Positions 36,552 to 46,313 are shown, counted from the first letter of the stretch. The stretch is DNA of 64,000 bases from Halobacillus karajensis (GCF_900108515.1 NZ_FNWW01000001.1:496001-560000), one strand, 5' to 3'. Program-made: numbers and translations. Notes: a model not told the origin generated them from the sequence alone.

Positions 36552-36832
36552 ATGAGATGCGTGTCCGTTCATTATCTGGAGATGGTGTGGAGACTGGATG
36601 ACAAGATTCATACCTTCCCTGCCATAGGATGAATAGTATGAGCGCATCTCCTGTGATTACTAAATTCCCAGAATAATAGCGATCCACATAATACGTAAAC
36701 AGAATCATTAAATCGAAGCCTCTCCCCATTTTTAATGGTCCTGACTCCTTCTGCTAATTCTGGTCTCGCTGTAGATTGATAGAGAAACTCGAGTCTACCG
36801 TTTCATGTTAGATAGAGGTTCCCCTAACAACA
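36552..36832. other. Intergenic, nothing seen
   Basis: Between convergent terminators of the lmo0937-like gene and the EpuA-like gene. No supported gene or motif. Confidence 0.5.
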
Positions 36833-36866
36833 CGCAAAAAACACGAGCCTAATAGACTCATGTTCT
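36833..36866 (-). terminator. Terminator of the EpuA-like gene
   Basis: On the minus strand AACATGAGTC pairs with GGCTCGTGTT (two wobbles), followed by a T-run. Confidence 0.8.
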
Positions 36867-36909
36867 GCATATCGATAAGTTTGTACCATAGAATGTAGTA
36901 CAAGCTTTA

Positions 36910-37248
36910 CTATTCGGTTTTCATTACAATATTCCAAATATGCTGCCATGTATCCATTTTCAGCGCATTAGTTGGGTTTCCATCACCGATAACCCCATAC
37001 CCGACCATCAATCCAATCAGTAAGGCAGCCACACTGAAAAGGAGCACGAAAATGATTCGCAGCCAAATCGGCAGGACGCGGCGACGCCCTTTTTTAGGAG
37101 CTTTTTCTTTTTCTTGAGTTCTCCCTTTTTCGGACGATGTTTTCTTCGCAGGTTTCTGCTTCGTGGCTTCATCTAAAGCTTTACGCTTTTTTTCTTTTTC
37201 CTGCTCTTTATTTAGCTGTTTGCCTTTTGATTTAGGATCTGTTGCCAT
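36910..37248 (-). CDS. EpuA-like membrane protein (often labelled RNA polymerase subunit beta)
   Basis: A 112-residue protein with a long Lys/Glu-rich cytoplasmic N-terminus (about 65 residues), one membrane helix (LRIIFVLLFSVAALLIGLMV) and a short tail with the family motif GYGVIGDGNP then TWQHIW. This is the PF11772/EpuA pattern; the database label of RNA polymerase beta subunit is a misnomer since there is no polymerase domain. It follows flhP by 21 bases in the same operon. Function unknown. Confidence 0.8.
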   Translation of the reverse strand: MATDPKSKGKQLNKEQEKEKKRKALDEATKQKPAKKTSSEKGRTQEKEKAPKKGRRRVLPIWLRIIFVLLFSVAALLIGLMVGYGVIGDGNPTNALKMDTWQHIWNIVMKTE

Positions 37249-37269
37249 GATCTGTCAAGCTCCTTACGT

Positions 37270-38094
37270 TTATGTTCTCAGTTGACTCACAAGCCCCATC
37301 ATCTGATCACCTGTGGATATGGACTTAGCATTTAATTGATAGGCACGCTGTGCCATTAGCATTTCCGTCATTTGTTTGGAAACATCCACGTTCGATGCCT
37401 CCAGCGTTTTGGACTGAATCCTCACATTTCCAGGCTGTACTCCTTCGATTAAGCCTTCCTCTGCGATATCATCAGGAATGCGGAAACGGTTCTCTCCTGC
37501 CGATTCTAACATACGTGGACGGACGGCTTCACTAATGTTCAACCGTCCTTCCACCATCTTCTGTTCGTCCCCTCGAGTGACAAGGATTGATCCGTCACGA
37601 TCGATGTTTATGGATTGGAAATCATCTACAAGCAAAATAGGATCTCCATCTTCTCCGATTACCGGATATCCATCTGCATCTGTTACCATGAGCTGTGTAT
37701 CATTCACAGGGGTTAAATAAAAATTCCCTGCCCGTGTGTAATGAGTCTCTTCCCCGGCTTCTGTAGGGACGCGCACTTCAAACAAGTGGTTGTTCTCTAA
37801 TAACGCAACATCAAGTTCTCTGTCGGTTTCTTTCAGGCTTCCCTGTGTTAAATCAAGATTTGTATGGCCAAGTTTAGCTCCAGTCCCAATCCGAACCCCC
37901 TGCGGGGTAAGGCGACCGACTTCTGCTTCTTGATAAGACTGATTGTTGATTTGTTGATATAGCAATGAAGAGAAATCGGCACTGCGGCTTTTATACCCCG
38001 TCGTTTCACTATTGGCCAAGTTATTTCCTATAAGATCCAATTTCTTTTGCAATTGTCCTATCGATACTGCCGATTGGATCATTGAACGATTCAT
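37270..38094 (-). CDS. flhP: Flagellar hook-basal body protein FlhP
   Basis: A 274-residue rod/hook-type protein of the FlgG family. The N-terminal region LQKKLDLIGNNLANSETTGY and the C-terminal helix MTEMLMAQRAYQLNAKSIST are the paired coiled-coil ends common to axial proteins. FlhP and FlhO form the distal rod in B. subtilis. The ATG at 38094 lies a long 13 bases from AAGGAG, but the GTG 12 bases earlier overlaps that site. Downstream partner of flhO. Confidence 0.93.
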   Translation of the reverse strand: MNRSMIQSAVSIGQLQKKLDLIGNNLANSETTGYKSRSADFSSLLYQQINNQSYQEAEVGRLTPQGVRIGTGAKLGHTNLDLTQGSLKETDRELDVALLENNHLFEVRVPTEAGEETHYTRAGNFYLTPVNDTQLMVTDADGYPVIGEDGDPILLVDDFQSINIDRDGSILVTRGDEQKMVEGRLNISEAVRPRMLESAGENRFRIPDDIAEEGLIEGVQPGNVRIQSKTLEASNVDVSKQMTEMLMAQRAYQLNAKSISTGDQMMGLVSQLRT

Positions 38095-38111
38095 GAACGA
38101 TGCCACACTCC

Positions 38112-38936
38112 TTATCTTAATCGGCCGATTTCAGTGACTGCTTTTTGCATACTTTGATCATATGCCTTCAAAACACGTTGATTCATTTCAAACGAACGGT
38201 ATGTATTCATCATATCTGTCATGGTTCTGTTCGAATCCACATTCGAGCGTTCCAAGTGATTTTGCTGGATCGAATAGGATACTCCCTCTTCTTCTCCAGG
38301 ATTTTCTATGATCATTCCTTCTTCTGAGAGACGGTATAGATTATTCCCCTCTTTTACCATCTCGGCTGCATCAGGAGTATAGGCGATGCCAAGTGTCGTG
38401 ACCTGTCCCTCCACAGAAAGGGTCCCACCGTCTGTCACATGGAAGTCCATGCCCCCTGTGGCAATAGGCTCTTCATTATCATCTAGAACATAATAGCCTT
38501 GGTTTGTAGTCAGAAATCCTTCTCCATCAACCGTAAAGTTTCCATTCCGAGTAAACCTCTGTTCTCCTTCTTCATTCTGCACACGAAAAAAAAGAGAACC
38601 GGATTCATCCGGTACAGAATTCTGTATAAGAGCAAGGTCTGTCCCAACTCCTGTCTCTTTTACATCTCCTTGTACAAAGGAAGGCACAGCCTCTTGCATG
38701 TACACACCTGTATTAAGGGATCCTACATGACCATTGTCAGGTACTTTGAATCCATTTTTCGTAGGGATTTCTTTACTTCCCATCCGCTCAATTAAGAGCT
38801 CTGGAAAAGCTCGCAACGTCCCCTGATCTTCTTTGTACCCTGGTGTATAAGCGTTTGACATATTGTTCGATAAAGTTTCCTGCATCCGCTGGTTGGCCAT
38901 CATACCTGCTGCGGCAGTGTAAAATCCCCTTAACAC
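38112..38936 (-). CDS. flhO: Flagellar hook-basal body protein FlhO
   Basis: A 274-residue axial protein. It starts with GTG (LRGFYTAAAGMMANQRMQET, then LSNNMSNAYTPGYK) after AAAAGGAG and ends with the helix RTMTDMMNTYRSFEMNQRVL, the standard rod/hook ends. The longer frame runs into mbl and is not needed. Together with FlhP it forms the distal rod; 17 bases separate the two genes. The mbl-flhO-flhP order is the same as in B. subtilis. Confidence 0.93.
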   Translation of the reverse strand: MLRGFYTAAAGMMANQRMQETLSNNMSNAYTPGYKEDQGTLRAFPELLIERMGSKEIPTKNGFKVPDNGHVGSLNTGVYMQEAVPSFVQGDVKETGVGTDLALIQNSVPDESGSLFFRVQNEEGEQRFTRNGNFTVDGEGFLTTNQGYYVLDDNEEPIATGGMDFHVTDGGTLSVEGQVTTLGIAYTPDAAEMVKEGNNLYRLSEEGMIIENPGEEEGVSYSIQQNHLERSNVDSNRTMTDMMNTYRSFEMNQRVLKAYDQSMQKAVTEIGRLR

Positions 38937-38970
38937 AGTGTCTTCACTCCTTTTCGAACGTGGTCCTTCA

Positions 38971-39969
38971 TTATAACTTCGTTGAAATTCGCTTATCGAT
39001 ATTTTCAAGCATGATTCCTGTACCTGTCGCCACACAGTCCATCGGTGATTCGGCGATAAGAACAGGTACTTTCAATTCTTCAGCCAGCAATTGATCGATT
39101 CCGTGCAATAACGCACCTCCACCAGTCATAATTACTCCTCGGTCGATAATATCTGCAGACAGCTCAGGTGGTGTACGTTCCAAGACTTGTTTTGCTGCTT
39201 GGATAATGACCTGAACAGATTCACGTAACGATTTCTCAATTTCCTCTGAGTTAACAGAAATCGTACGTGGTAGTCCTGAAACCATATCACGGCCGCGTAT
39301 TTCAATTTCTTCGTTCCTTGAACCTGGAAAAACAGTCGCTACACTGACTTTAATGTCTTCAGCTGTGCGTTCCCCGATCAAAAGTTTATATTCTTTTTTA
39401 ATGTATTGAAGAATTTCATGATCAAACTTGTCTCCGGCCATTTTAATAGAAGAAGCTGTGACGATATCACCCATGGATAAAACAGCGACATCCGTCGTAC
39501 CACCTCCGATATCCACCACCATGTTTCCACTTGGCTGGAAGATATCCATACCGGCACCAATAGCTGCTACCTTAGGTTCTTCTTCAAGGTATACTTTTTT
39601 ACCACCGGATTTCTCTGCCGCTTCTTTGATCGCTTTCTGCTCCACTTTCGTAATGTTAGTAGGGCAACAGATCAACATGCGCGGTTTAGATAAGAAACCT
39701 CTCACATTTGTTTTCTGTATAAAATGCTTCAGCATCGCTTCTGTAACATCAAAATCCGCAATAACGCCGTCTTTAAGTGGACGGATGGCTTCAATGTTGC
39801 CTGGAGTACGTCCGACCATACGGCGAGCTTCTTCACCGACCTCAAGCACTTTTCCAGTATTGCGGTCCATAGCTACCACGGACGGTTCGTTTAATACAAT
39901 TCCTTTACCTTTTACGTGGATGAGCACATTGGCTGTACCAAGGTCAATCCCTATATCTCTCGCAAACAT
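38971..39969 (-). CDS. mbl: Rod shape-determining protein Mbl (MreB-like actin)
   Basis: A 332-residue bacterial actin. Nucleotide-binding motifs are present: phosphate 1 in DIGIDLGTANVLIHVKGKGI, phosphate 2 in NMVVDIGGGTTDVAVLSMG, and the adenosine region in GVIMTGGGALLHGIDQLL. It polymerises under the membrane and guides lateral wall synthesis. The position after spoIIID and before flhO identifies it as Mbl rather than MreB. The ATG follows AGGGAGGA. Confidence 0.96.
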   Translation of the reverse strand: MFARDIGIDLGTANVLIHVKGKGIVLNEPSVVAMDRNTGKVLEVGEEARRMVGRTPGNIEAIRPLKDGVIADFDVTEAMLKHFIQKTNVRGFLSKPRMLICCPTNITKVEQKAIKEAAEKSGGKKVYLEEEPKVAAIGAGMDIFQPSGNMVVDIGGGTTDVAVLSMGDIVTASSIKMAGDKFDHEILQYIKKEYKLLIGERTAEDIKVSVATVFPGSRNEEIEIRGRDMVSGLPRTISVNSEEIEKSLRESVQVIIQAAKQVLERTPPELSADIIDRGVIMTGGGALLHGIDQLLAEELKVPVLIAESPMDCVATGTGIMLENIDKRISTKL

Positions 39970-40225
39970 GTTCTGTAGATCCTCCCTATTGTAAAAAGCA
40001 TAATTACCTGTAACGCTCAGGACCCTCGTTATCCGTTACGTTTCGTCAGCAATGAAGAACAATCTCCTTTTGCCGTATGTTTCCCTATTGTTTCAAGTTC
40101 TATTTTAATTTATATCTTACACATCTAATTCTATATTCTATCACAAAATTACGACATCCGTCTCTTGAGAAATGAAAAAAGTTACCAAATATCGAGGAAA
40201 TGTGACAAAGGGAGGAAATCAGAGA

Positions 40226-40507
40226 TCATGCGAGAGGCTGAACTGGTTGATCATCAACGAATTGTGTTTTGTATTTTTTCCGTGTAGCTTCTCCACCCCT
40301 GAGGTGACGGATCTCTTTGTGATGATCGAGTATTTTCTTGACTTCTTTAGCTAACTCAGGATGTATTTCCGGTAGTCTTTCGGTCAAATCCTTATGAACC
40401 GTGCTTTTAGAAACGCCAAATTCCTTGGCGATCACTCTCACCGTTTTCTTCGTTTCAATAATGTGCTCTCCAATCTTGATAGTCCTCTCTTTGATGTAAT
40501 CATGCAC
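40226..40507 (-). CDS. spoIIID: Sporulation transcription factor SpoIIID
   Basis: A 93-residue DNA-binding protein that modulates sigma-E and sigma-K genes in the mother cell. It is nearly identical in pattern to B. subtilis: HDYIKERTIKIGEHIIETKK, the helix-turn-helix VRVIAKEFGVSKSTVHKDL and the basic tail HLRGGEATRKKYKTQF. The GTG start follows AGGAGGCGAGTGGA. Location before mbl is conserved. Confidence 0.97.
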   Translation of the reverse strand: MHDYIKERTIKIGEHIIETKKTVRVIAKEFGVSKSTVHKDLTERLPEIHPELAKEVKKILDHHKEIRHLRGGEATRKKYKTQFVDDQPVQPLA

Positions 40508-40831
40508 TCCACTCGCCTCCTGTGATTGACTATCCAAGGGGGTGGGATTCTTAGGAAAGCGGTTAAATTGTCAAGTAGGGGTGTTTTTTTCTCTGGAAGT
40601 TGAATCATGCTGAACCACCCTGGATGTTACCGAGTGCTCGGTTATCCTCATTGTATTAATAAAAGCTCTAAGATATGCCATATGAAGTATGGGCTATTGC
40701 GATTTCTTGTAATTTTATGCAAAAGAGTTGAATTAAATATGTAAACCTCTCTCTTTTCCTGACCACATGGGGAACAAAAATGAAATATTATATGTAATGC
40801 CCTCTATAAAAACGGCCTCTATCCAATTAAA
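40508..40831. other. Intergenic between spoIIQ terminator and spoIIID
   Basis: No gene seen. A sigma-E promoter for spoIIID is expected close to 40530-40580 but I could not fix its boxes. Confidence 0.4.
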
Positions 40832-40864
40832 CAAAAAAAAAATGAGGGCAGAGCCCTCATTTTT
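40832..40864 (-). terminator. Terminator of spoIIQ
   Basis: AAAAATGAGGGC and GCCCTCATTTTT form a perfect 12-base stem with a three-base loop, followed by a T-run on the minus strand; it overlaps the stop codon. Confidence 0.93.
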
Positions 40865-41879
40865 ATGCTTGTGTGTTTGAGATGGAAGAGCCGCTTTCTT
40901 CACCTGGTGTTTGCTCTTCATCTTCAGAGCCAGTTGGATCTTCATCCATATTCAATTCCTCATCTTCAGAAGGCTGCTCACCATCTTCTTGTGGCTCCAC
41001 ACCTTCTTGTGGCTGTTCAGCGTCTTCTTGTGGCTCATCGCCTTCTTGCGGCTGTTCCGCATCTTCCTGTGGCTCAGTGCCTTCTTGTGGCTGCTCAGCG
41101 TCTTCCTGTGGCTCAGTGCCTTCTTGCGGCTGCTCAGCTTCTTCCTGTGGTTCTTCAGCTGGAGCTTCTTCCCCATCTTTTTCGATGATTTTACTCATCG
41201 GCTGACCGAAGAATTCCTCAGGGTTTACAGGTTGTCCATCATTCCGTACTTCGAAATGGACGTGGACACCACTCGCCTGACCGAATGAGTTACGGCCTGC
41301 TGAACCAAGAACATCACCTTGAGCGATATCGGATCCTGCTTTAACTTCCACATCTTCTAAACTAGCATACACAGTTGTGATGTTTTCATCATGTGAAACT
41401 TCAATTACATTGCCATATAGAGGATCTTCTTTAACTTCTGTGACTTGTCCAGATAAAGCAGCTGTCACTTCAAAAGCTTCTCCATCTTCTCTAGTGATGT
41501 CTACGCCTTCGCTTTGGTAATACTTATTGTTGTATAGAACCAGTGCACTTTCTTGATCTTTTTCGGAAGCGTCATAATCATAGAACTTAGTGACAATAGA
41601 TGCTGTTTGTTCATCAGCTACAGGCATTTCCAGATTTTCCTGATGATCCATAACAGGTACGGCGTCTTTCTCATTATCCGTCAAAAACTCATCCTGGACT
41701 TGAGAATCGGGTTTTTCAGCAATTTGGTCTTCCAAATCATTTGTTCCTTGCTGATACCAGAATACTCCGACAAGAACCAATGCTGCTACTGACAAATACA
41801 ATGCTGGATACAACCACTTCTTGCGCATTAAGCGTTTGAACTTTAATTTAGTCACGCTTTTCTTACCTTCTTCTTTCAT
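40863..41879 (-). CDS. spoIIQ: Forespore engulfment channel protein SpoIIQ
   Basis: A 338-residue M23/LytM-fold protein of the forespore membrane that pairs with SpoIIIAH across the septum. One membrane helix (residues 23-42) precedes the LytM domain (about 118-222). The first zinc His of active M23 enzymes is missing: the site reads QSEGVDI instead of HxGVDI, while GVHVHFEVR is kept, as in the degenerate B. subtilis SpoIIQ. A long acidic tail follows, with five 13-residue repeats. The ATG at 41879 is six bases after GAGGTG. About 55 residues longer than the B. subtilis protein. Confidence 0.94.
   Translation of the reverse strand: MKEEGKKSVTKLKFKRLMRKKWLYPALYLSVAALVLVGVFWYQQGTNDLEDQIAEKPDSQVQDEFLTDNEKDAVPVMDHQENLEMPVADEQTASIVTKFYDYDASEKDQESALVLYNNKYYQSEGVDITREDGEAFEVTAALSGQVTEVKEDPLYGNVIEVSHDENITTVYASLEDVEVKAGSDIAQGDVLGSAGRNSFGQASGVHVHFEVRNDGQPVNPEEFFGQPMSKIIEKDGEEAPAEEPQEEAEQPQEGTEPQEDAEQPQEGTEPQEDAEQPQEGDEPQEDAEQPQEGVEPQEDGEQPSEDEELNMDEDPTGSEDEEQTPGEESGSSISNTQA
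40962..41156 (-). repeat. In-frame 39-base tandem repeat in spoIIQ
   Basis: Five units of 13 residues, consensus TEPQEDAEQPQEG, at residues 242-306. Units two and three are identical in protein sequence, so the tract is likely to vary in number between strains. Confidence 0.9.
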
Positions 41880-42519
41880 GTTCATCACCTCAAAAACCAT
41901 TCTGAACACTTATGTGGGATTATATACATCAGGAGGAAAAAATTATAAAATAACTAAACTTATCTTCCATAATCATTCCCTTATCCAGAACCGTCAGTTC
42001 CGAGACATTTTGTGCTGTGAATGGGGATGGGAAGCTACTCGCTTTCCGCATGGAATACGACAAGCCTTCTCAGGCTTTACCCTGTGGGGTCTCGCCATGC
42101 AATCCTTTCTCGCAAAAGTATTGCATCTTCCCACCTCCCATTCCCAAAATGAGTAGCTTAAACTCCGGCAACAGCAAAAGGGAGCTTTCATGAAAACAGT
42201 AAACAACTCTACAGCAAAGGTATCATCGAGTTTCCCCATTCACTGGTTGATCACAGAATGACTCCGATCCCCACATATGGCATAGATGACTTATTGTACT
42301 GAAGCGTGGGAAGTCTCACTAGCCGCTAGCCCGCGGAACTGGATATTGCGATTTTTAGGATTTGCGTGACAGCTGAAATCCCGGATCAAGGAGTTTCCCC
42401 AAACGCCCGTGGAAAGCGAGTCCTTCCCCAACGTTCCTTAACTATTCCAAGGTCTCTCGAACCGTCTTCCTGGTAACGGCCATATTGTTGAAGAGAGGCG
42501 TATCAATTGGCTTAGCAAA
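41880..42519. other. Long intergenic region with degenerate Bacillaceae-type repeats
   Basis: No supported gene between spoIIQ and spoIID. GGAAAGCGAGTCCTTCCCC at 42411-42429 and, in the opposite orientation, GGGAAGCTACTCGCTTTCC near 42029-42047 share a GGAAAGCGAGT core, like the dispersed GCCCGCGGAAAGCGA elements of other bacilli. Short open frames here lack ribosome sites. Confidence 0.55.
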
Positions 42520-42553
42520 CAGAAAAAAAAGAGCAGCCAAAAGCCGCTCTTTG
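42520..42553 (-). terminator. Terminator of spoIID
   Basis: On the minus strand AGAGCGGC pairs with GGCTGCTCT-type arm around a TTTT loop and ends in eight Ts. Confidence 0.88.
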
Positions 42554-42562
42554 GTTAACCGT

Positions 42563-43579
42563 TTATTCTTTTTCTATAGTGAGAGAAGCCGTTTGTGTAC
42601 TGACTGGAGCGATTTCCGTGTTCTGATAGTAATGGTGAATGATTTCTTTATAATTCTTCCCTGATTTCGCCATCCCATTAGCTCCGTATTGACTCATCCC
42701 TACGCCATGACCATAGCCTTTTGTCGTAAAGATCACATGATCTCCTTTTTGCTTAATGGAAAAATCACTGGATGGCAGGCCGACTTTTTCACGAATTTCT
42801 CTTCCCGAAAAGGTCTGATCTCCAAAGTGAACTTCATCCACTCGGTTCCCTTCTGTCTTGGTCATCGAGGTTTGCTGGATATTCGAATCGATGTTTACAC
42901 CAAGGGTCTGTTCAAGCTCAGCAACAGTGAGTATTTTCTGATCCGCAAATTTCGGTGATTTTTGATCCCATGGACTTTCCACACTTTGAAGGTAGGGAAT
43001 ATCCTTTTCCCAGTAATCCCCTGCATTCTCTGTGTATCCATTGCTTGTAGAAAAGAACGCCGCATCAATCGGTTCTTGCTTATAAGTAATGATTTCTCCT
43101 TTCGTTGCCTCCACCGCTTGGTTAATCTTCTTCATATTTTCATTATAATCTTCTTTCCACTGGCTTCGTAGTTGCTCCTCATCTTTATATACTTGGTGAT
43201 TGACTGTATCGGTTACATCCGCTTCTGGTGAAACTTTTTCTCCCTCTATCATGTGGCGGGTAATATAGGTCCTTGCTGCCAGGGCCTGGGCTTTTAATGC
43301 TTCCATTTCAAAGTTTACGGGCATTTCAGATGCAACCACACGGGCCACATAATTTTCTAAAGGGACTTCCTCGATTTGTTCAGTGGTACTTCTAAATACT
43401 CTCACAGCAAATGGGGAGTCCTCCGCAGTCGATACTTGTTCCGTTTGATTTGTTTCTTGCACTTCTTCCCCTGTACCATCGGAATTAGTAAATGGGACGA
43501 CAATCAGCGTTGGTAGGATAAGTATTGTCGCAAATAAGCCGCATACTGCAATAATTCCGATACTGTTGTTTTTTTTCAT
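42563..43579 (-). CDS. spoIID: Stage II sporulation protein D (lytic transglycosylase)
   Basis: A 338-residue membrane-anchored enzyme that cleaves peptidoglycan during engulfment. One N-terminal helix, then the SpoIID domain: VPLENYVARVVASEMPVNFE with the catalytic Glu, ALKAQALAARTYITRHM, ATKGEIITYKQEPIDAAFFS, SNGYTENAG and GYGHGVGMSQYGANGMA. The ATG at 43579 is six bases after AGGAGG; the longer frame is unsupported. The murA-spoIID-spoIIQ order is conserved in Bacillus. Confidence 0.96.
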   Translation of the reverse strand: MKKNNSIGIIAVCGLFATILILPTLIVVPFTNSDGTGEEVQETNQTEQVSTAEDSPFAVRVFRSTTEQIEEVPLENYVARVVASEMPVNFEMEALKAQALAARTYITRHMIEGEKVSPEADVTDTVNHQVYKDEEQLRSQWKEDYNENMKKINQAVEATKGEIITYKQEPIDAAFFSTSNGYTENAGDYWEKDIPYLQSVESPWDQKSPKFADQKILTVAELEQTLGVNIDSNIQQTSMTKTEGNRVDEVHFGDQTFSGREIREKVGLPSSDFSIKQKGDHVIFTTKGYGHGVGMSQYGANGMAKSGKNYKEIIHHYYQNTEIAPVSTQTASLTIEKE

Positions 43580-43648
43580 CCGCATCCTCCTGGTCTTAAA
43601 ATGGATCATTCTACTAAAATATATCCAGAAATGAAAGATGATAGAACT

Positions 43649-43690
43649 AAAAAAGCTCGCCTATTTCAAAAATTATTGAAACAGGCAAGC
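43649..43690 (-). terminator. Terminator of murA
   Basis: GCTCGCCTATTTCA and TGAAACAGGCAAGC form a long stem (two mismatches), followed by six Ts on the minus strand. Confidence 0.92.
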
Positions 43691-43706
43691 TATCATGATG
43701 TATATA

Positions 43707-45017
43707 TTATAATGTCGATACTGATTCACTTGGTTCGTGATCTTCTGAATACGTTTCTTCTTCTTTGACGCGTTCAATATCGGCGCCAATAGCAGCTAAT
43801 TTTTCAGTGAAGTTCACATACCCGCGATCTAAATGCTTAAGTTCTGTCACTCTTGTGTATCCATCAGCAACTAATCCAGCTAAAATCAAAGCAGCTCCTG
43901 CTCGTAAATCAGTGGCTGCGACTTCAGCGCCTTGCAGAGAAGATGGACCTTCTACAATGACACTGCGTCCTTCGATTTTTAATTTAGCGTTCATCCGACG
44001 GAATTCTTCTACATGCATAAAGCGGTTTTCAAAGACCGTTTCCGTAATAACACTCGTACCCGTGGCATTAAGCATAAGTGCCATCATCTGGGATTGCATG
44101 TCTGTCGGGAAGCCGGGATGCGGCATCGTCTTAAGATCGGTAGCTTTTAAAATATCTGGACCAATGACACGAAGTCCATTCTCTTCTTCTTGAATGATGA
44201 CGCCCATTTCTTCCATCTTGGAAACAAGTGAACGTAAATGTTCATGCATTGCCCCTTGTACGAGAACGTTTCCTCCGGTAATGGCGGCAGCTACCATAAA
44301 CGTACCTGCTTCAATACGGTCTGGTATGATCGTATGAGTCGCTCCTGTGAGCTTCTCTACACCTTCAATTCGAATCGTTTCTGTTCCTGCTCCGACAATA
44401 TTTGCACCCATTTTATTCAGGTAGTTGGCAAGATCCACAATTTCTGGTTCTTTCGCACAATTTTCAAGTACCGTTCTGCCTTCTGCAAGAGCTGCAGCCA
44501 TCATTACGTTTTCTGTAGCTCCTACACTAGGAACATCAAAATAAATTTTAGCCCCTTGTAAGCGTCCCTTCACTTCGGCTTCTACGTAGCCATTACCTAC
44601 GGTTACGTCAGCTCCCATGGCTTCAAAGCCTTTTAAGTGCTGATCAATTGGACGTGAGCCAATGGCACATCCTCCTGGCATAGCCACCTTAGCATGGCCA
44701 TACCGGGCCAAAAGTGGTCCCAATACAAGAACAGAGGCGCGCATTTTCCGAACATATTCAATTGGTGCTTCTGTTTCTAATTCACGAGAAGCATCTACCG
44801 TGACTGTATTCCCCACCATAGTTACATTTGCATTCATGTGGCGAATCACTTCGTTAATCGTATATACATCAGCTAAAGCGGGTACTTCATGTAGTATGCT
44901 TTTTCCTTCACTTGCGATAATACTTGCTGCGATGACAGGCAGTACGGCATTCTTGGCACCTTCAGCTTTCACGGTACCATTCAGCTGCCTCCCACCACGG
45001 ACGATGATTTTTTCCAA
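43707..45017 (-). CDS. murA: UDP-N-acetylglucosamine 1-carboxyvinyltransferase
   Basis: A 436-residue EPSP-synthase-fold enzyme that adds enolpyruvate to UDP-GlcNAc, the first committed step of peptidoglycan synthesis. The fosfomycin-target Cys is C117 in [18 protein letters not shown]. Other marks are [15 protein letters not shown] at the start and [19 protein letters not shown]. Its position next to ywmB and spoIID matches murAA of B. subtilis. The C-terminus has an extra acidic tail ([17 protein letters not shown]). Confidence 0.97.
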   Translation of the reverse strand: MEKIIVRGGRQLNGTVKAEGAKNAVLPVIAASIIASEGKSILHEVPALADVYTINEVIRHMNANVTMVGNTVTVDASRELETEAPIEYVRKMRASVLVLGPLLARYGHAKVAMPGGCAIGSRPIDQHLKGFEAMGADVTVGNGYVEAEVKGRLQGAKIYFDVPSVGATENVMMAAALAEGRTVLENCAKEPEIVDLANYLNKMGANIVGAGTETIRIEGVEKLTGATHTIIPDRIEAGTFMVAAAITGGNVLVQGAMHEHLRSLVSKMEEMGVIIQEEENGLRVIGPDILKATDLKTMPHPGFPTDMQSQMMALMLNATGTSVITETVFENRFMHVEEFRRMNAKLKIEGRSVIVEGPSSLQGAEVAATDLRAGAALILAGLVADGYTRVTELKHLDRGYVNFTEKLAAIGADIERVKEEETYSEDHEPSESVSTL

Positions 45018-45051
45018 GGTTCATTCTCCTCCGCGTCCATATTCACTATTA

Positions 45052-45759
45052 TTAATATTCAGCAGTTATTATGGGTGTGCCAATCGTGATGTTTGTCTCC
45101 CCGCCCAAAGTTCGAGTAGCGAATTGTGTATTCATCATTTGATCCCCTGCACGTATGGCCTGATCCCATTTTTGTGTGTATCCGGTTCTGCTTGTCCAAC
45201 CATTTTCGTCGATTTCATCTATTGTTGCTACATTGAATGCTTGTTTGAATTTTTCATACACTAAAACATCATCAATAATACCACTAAACTTAGCTTTAAG
45301 ACAAGTGAATTTAGTGACATTTTTTGAGAAAAATCGGCGGGATACTTCTTCGACCGTCGTTTGGTTAAGTTTTGTTAATGAAGGTGTTCCCTGTCCTTCT
45401 GTGGAATAAACCATTTCCACATTGCTCTTATTATTGTGTGGGAAAATCATGCTATAGGTTTCGACGATTTGTTTGTTTTTGTGACTGTTTTTTACAGTAT
45501 ATTTGACTGCATTCGCTGTTCTTTCCTGTGAAATCACAGCATTATTCCAAAAGGTTGCGAGTTCTTCCTTAATCTTGTCCGCTTCGTTGGTAGATACCTT
45601 TTCTTTCATCGTCACCGACCAGCTATTCACTTCGAGCTGCTTATCCGCAGCAAATGACGCGAACTCCATTAGCGCTTCATGAGAACCTGTCATTTCCTGT
45701 GGATAAGCACCTGTTCCTATAATAAATAGAGCTATAATTCCAGCTAAAACACTTTTCAT
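45052..45759 (-). CDS. ywmB: YwmB family protein
   Basis: A 235-residue secreted or membrane-anchored protein with a signal-like N-terminus (SVLAGIIALFIIGTGAYPQE). The family is known by a TATA-box-binding-like fold; its role is not established. Recognisable pieces are ELEVNSWSVTMKEKV-like, EMVYSTEGQGTPSL and the end QFATRTLGGETNITIGTPII. The ATG at 45759 follows GGGGAGGC. It lies between the DUF1146 gene and murA, as in B. subtilis. Confidence 0.88.
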   Translation of the reverse strand: MKSVLAGIIALFIIGTGAYPQEMTGSHEALMEFASFAADKQLEVNSWSVTMKEKVSTNEADKIKEELATFWNNAVISQERTANAVKYTVKNSHKNKQIVETYSMIFPHNNKSNVEMVYSTEGQGTPSLTKLNQTTVEEVSRRFFSKNVTKFTCLKAKFSGIIDDVLVYEKFKQAFNVATIDEIDENGWTSRTGYTQKWDQAIRAGDQMMNTQFATRTLGGETNITIGTPIITAEY

Positions 45760-45861
45760 TTTGTAATGCCTCCCCAAGCATTTTCTTACTATAAGTTTGA
45801 CCTGAGAAGACAACATTCATACGATACAATTCCTAACAACTTTAGACAATAAACGTATGAA

Positions 45862-46095
45862 TTAAAACAAATAGACGAGACTATTAGACCATTTGATAAA
45901 ATCCAGAAAGAAGTTACTTACAGTGGTTCCTAAAGCAATGGTTACCATAATCAATAAAGCTCTAGCTTCAAATACGCGATTCTTTCTAAAGAATGCATCA
46001 AAATTGACGGATTGTAATACTCTCCAGGTAATGATAATGAAAATTAAATGAGAGGTCATACTAAGAATCGCTTCTTCGGCAAAATATTGTTCCAT
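45862..46095 (-). CDS. DUF1146 small membrane protein (YwzB-like)
   Basis: A 77-residue protein with two predicted helices and the DUF1146 features: WRVLQSVNFDAFFRKNRVFE in the cytoplasmic loop and ALLIMVTIALGTTVSNFFLD in the second helix. The ATG at 46095 follows AAGGAG at eight bases. Sits between atpC and ywmB, the same place as ywzB in B. subtilis. Function unknown. Confidence 0.88.
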   Translation of the reverse strand: MEQYFAEEAILSMTSHLIFIIITWRVLQSVNFDAFFRKNRVFEARALLIMVTIALGTTVSNFFLDFIKWSNSLVYLF

Positions 46096-46283
46096 CGTGG
46101 GCACTCCTTCCTTCACCCGTGTCGAGATTCATCATAGAGCATGCTAGAAAGAATGAGAATCTGACAAAAGAGGGAATATTCCACTTCATTTCCCGGGTAA
46201 TAACTCTATTTCTCCATCAATTTGACGGTACTAGTCAACATTCACTGACGAAAAAAGTCTTTCATTACAGTTTAACCTTTTCA

Positions 46284-46313
46284 TAAAAAAACTGCTCTCT
46301 TAAAGAAAGCAGT

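Noticed and set aside
38977-39035. Longer flhO frame reaching into mbl
   Set aside because: The GTG at 38936 has AAAAGGAG upstream and matches the known FlhO N-terminus.
40865-41205. Three long plus-strand open frames opposite spoIIQ
   Set aside because: They are shadows produced by the Glu/Gln/Pro repeat on the coding strand.
41994-42239. 81-residue minus-strand open frame between spoIIQ and spoIID
   Set aside because: No ribosome site; it crosses the degenerate repeat element.
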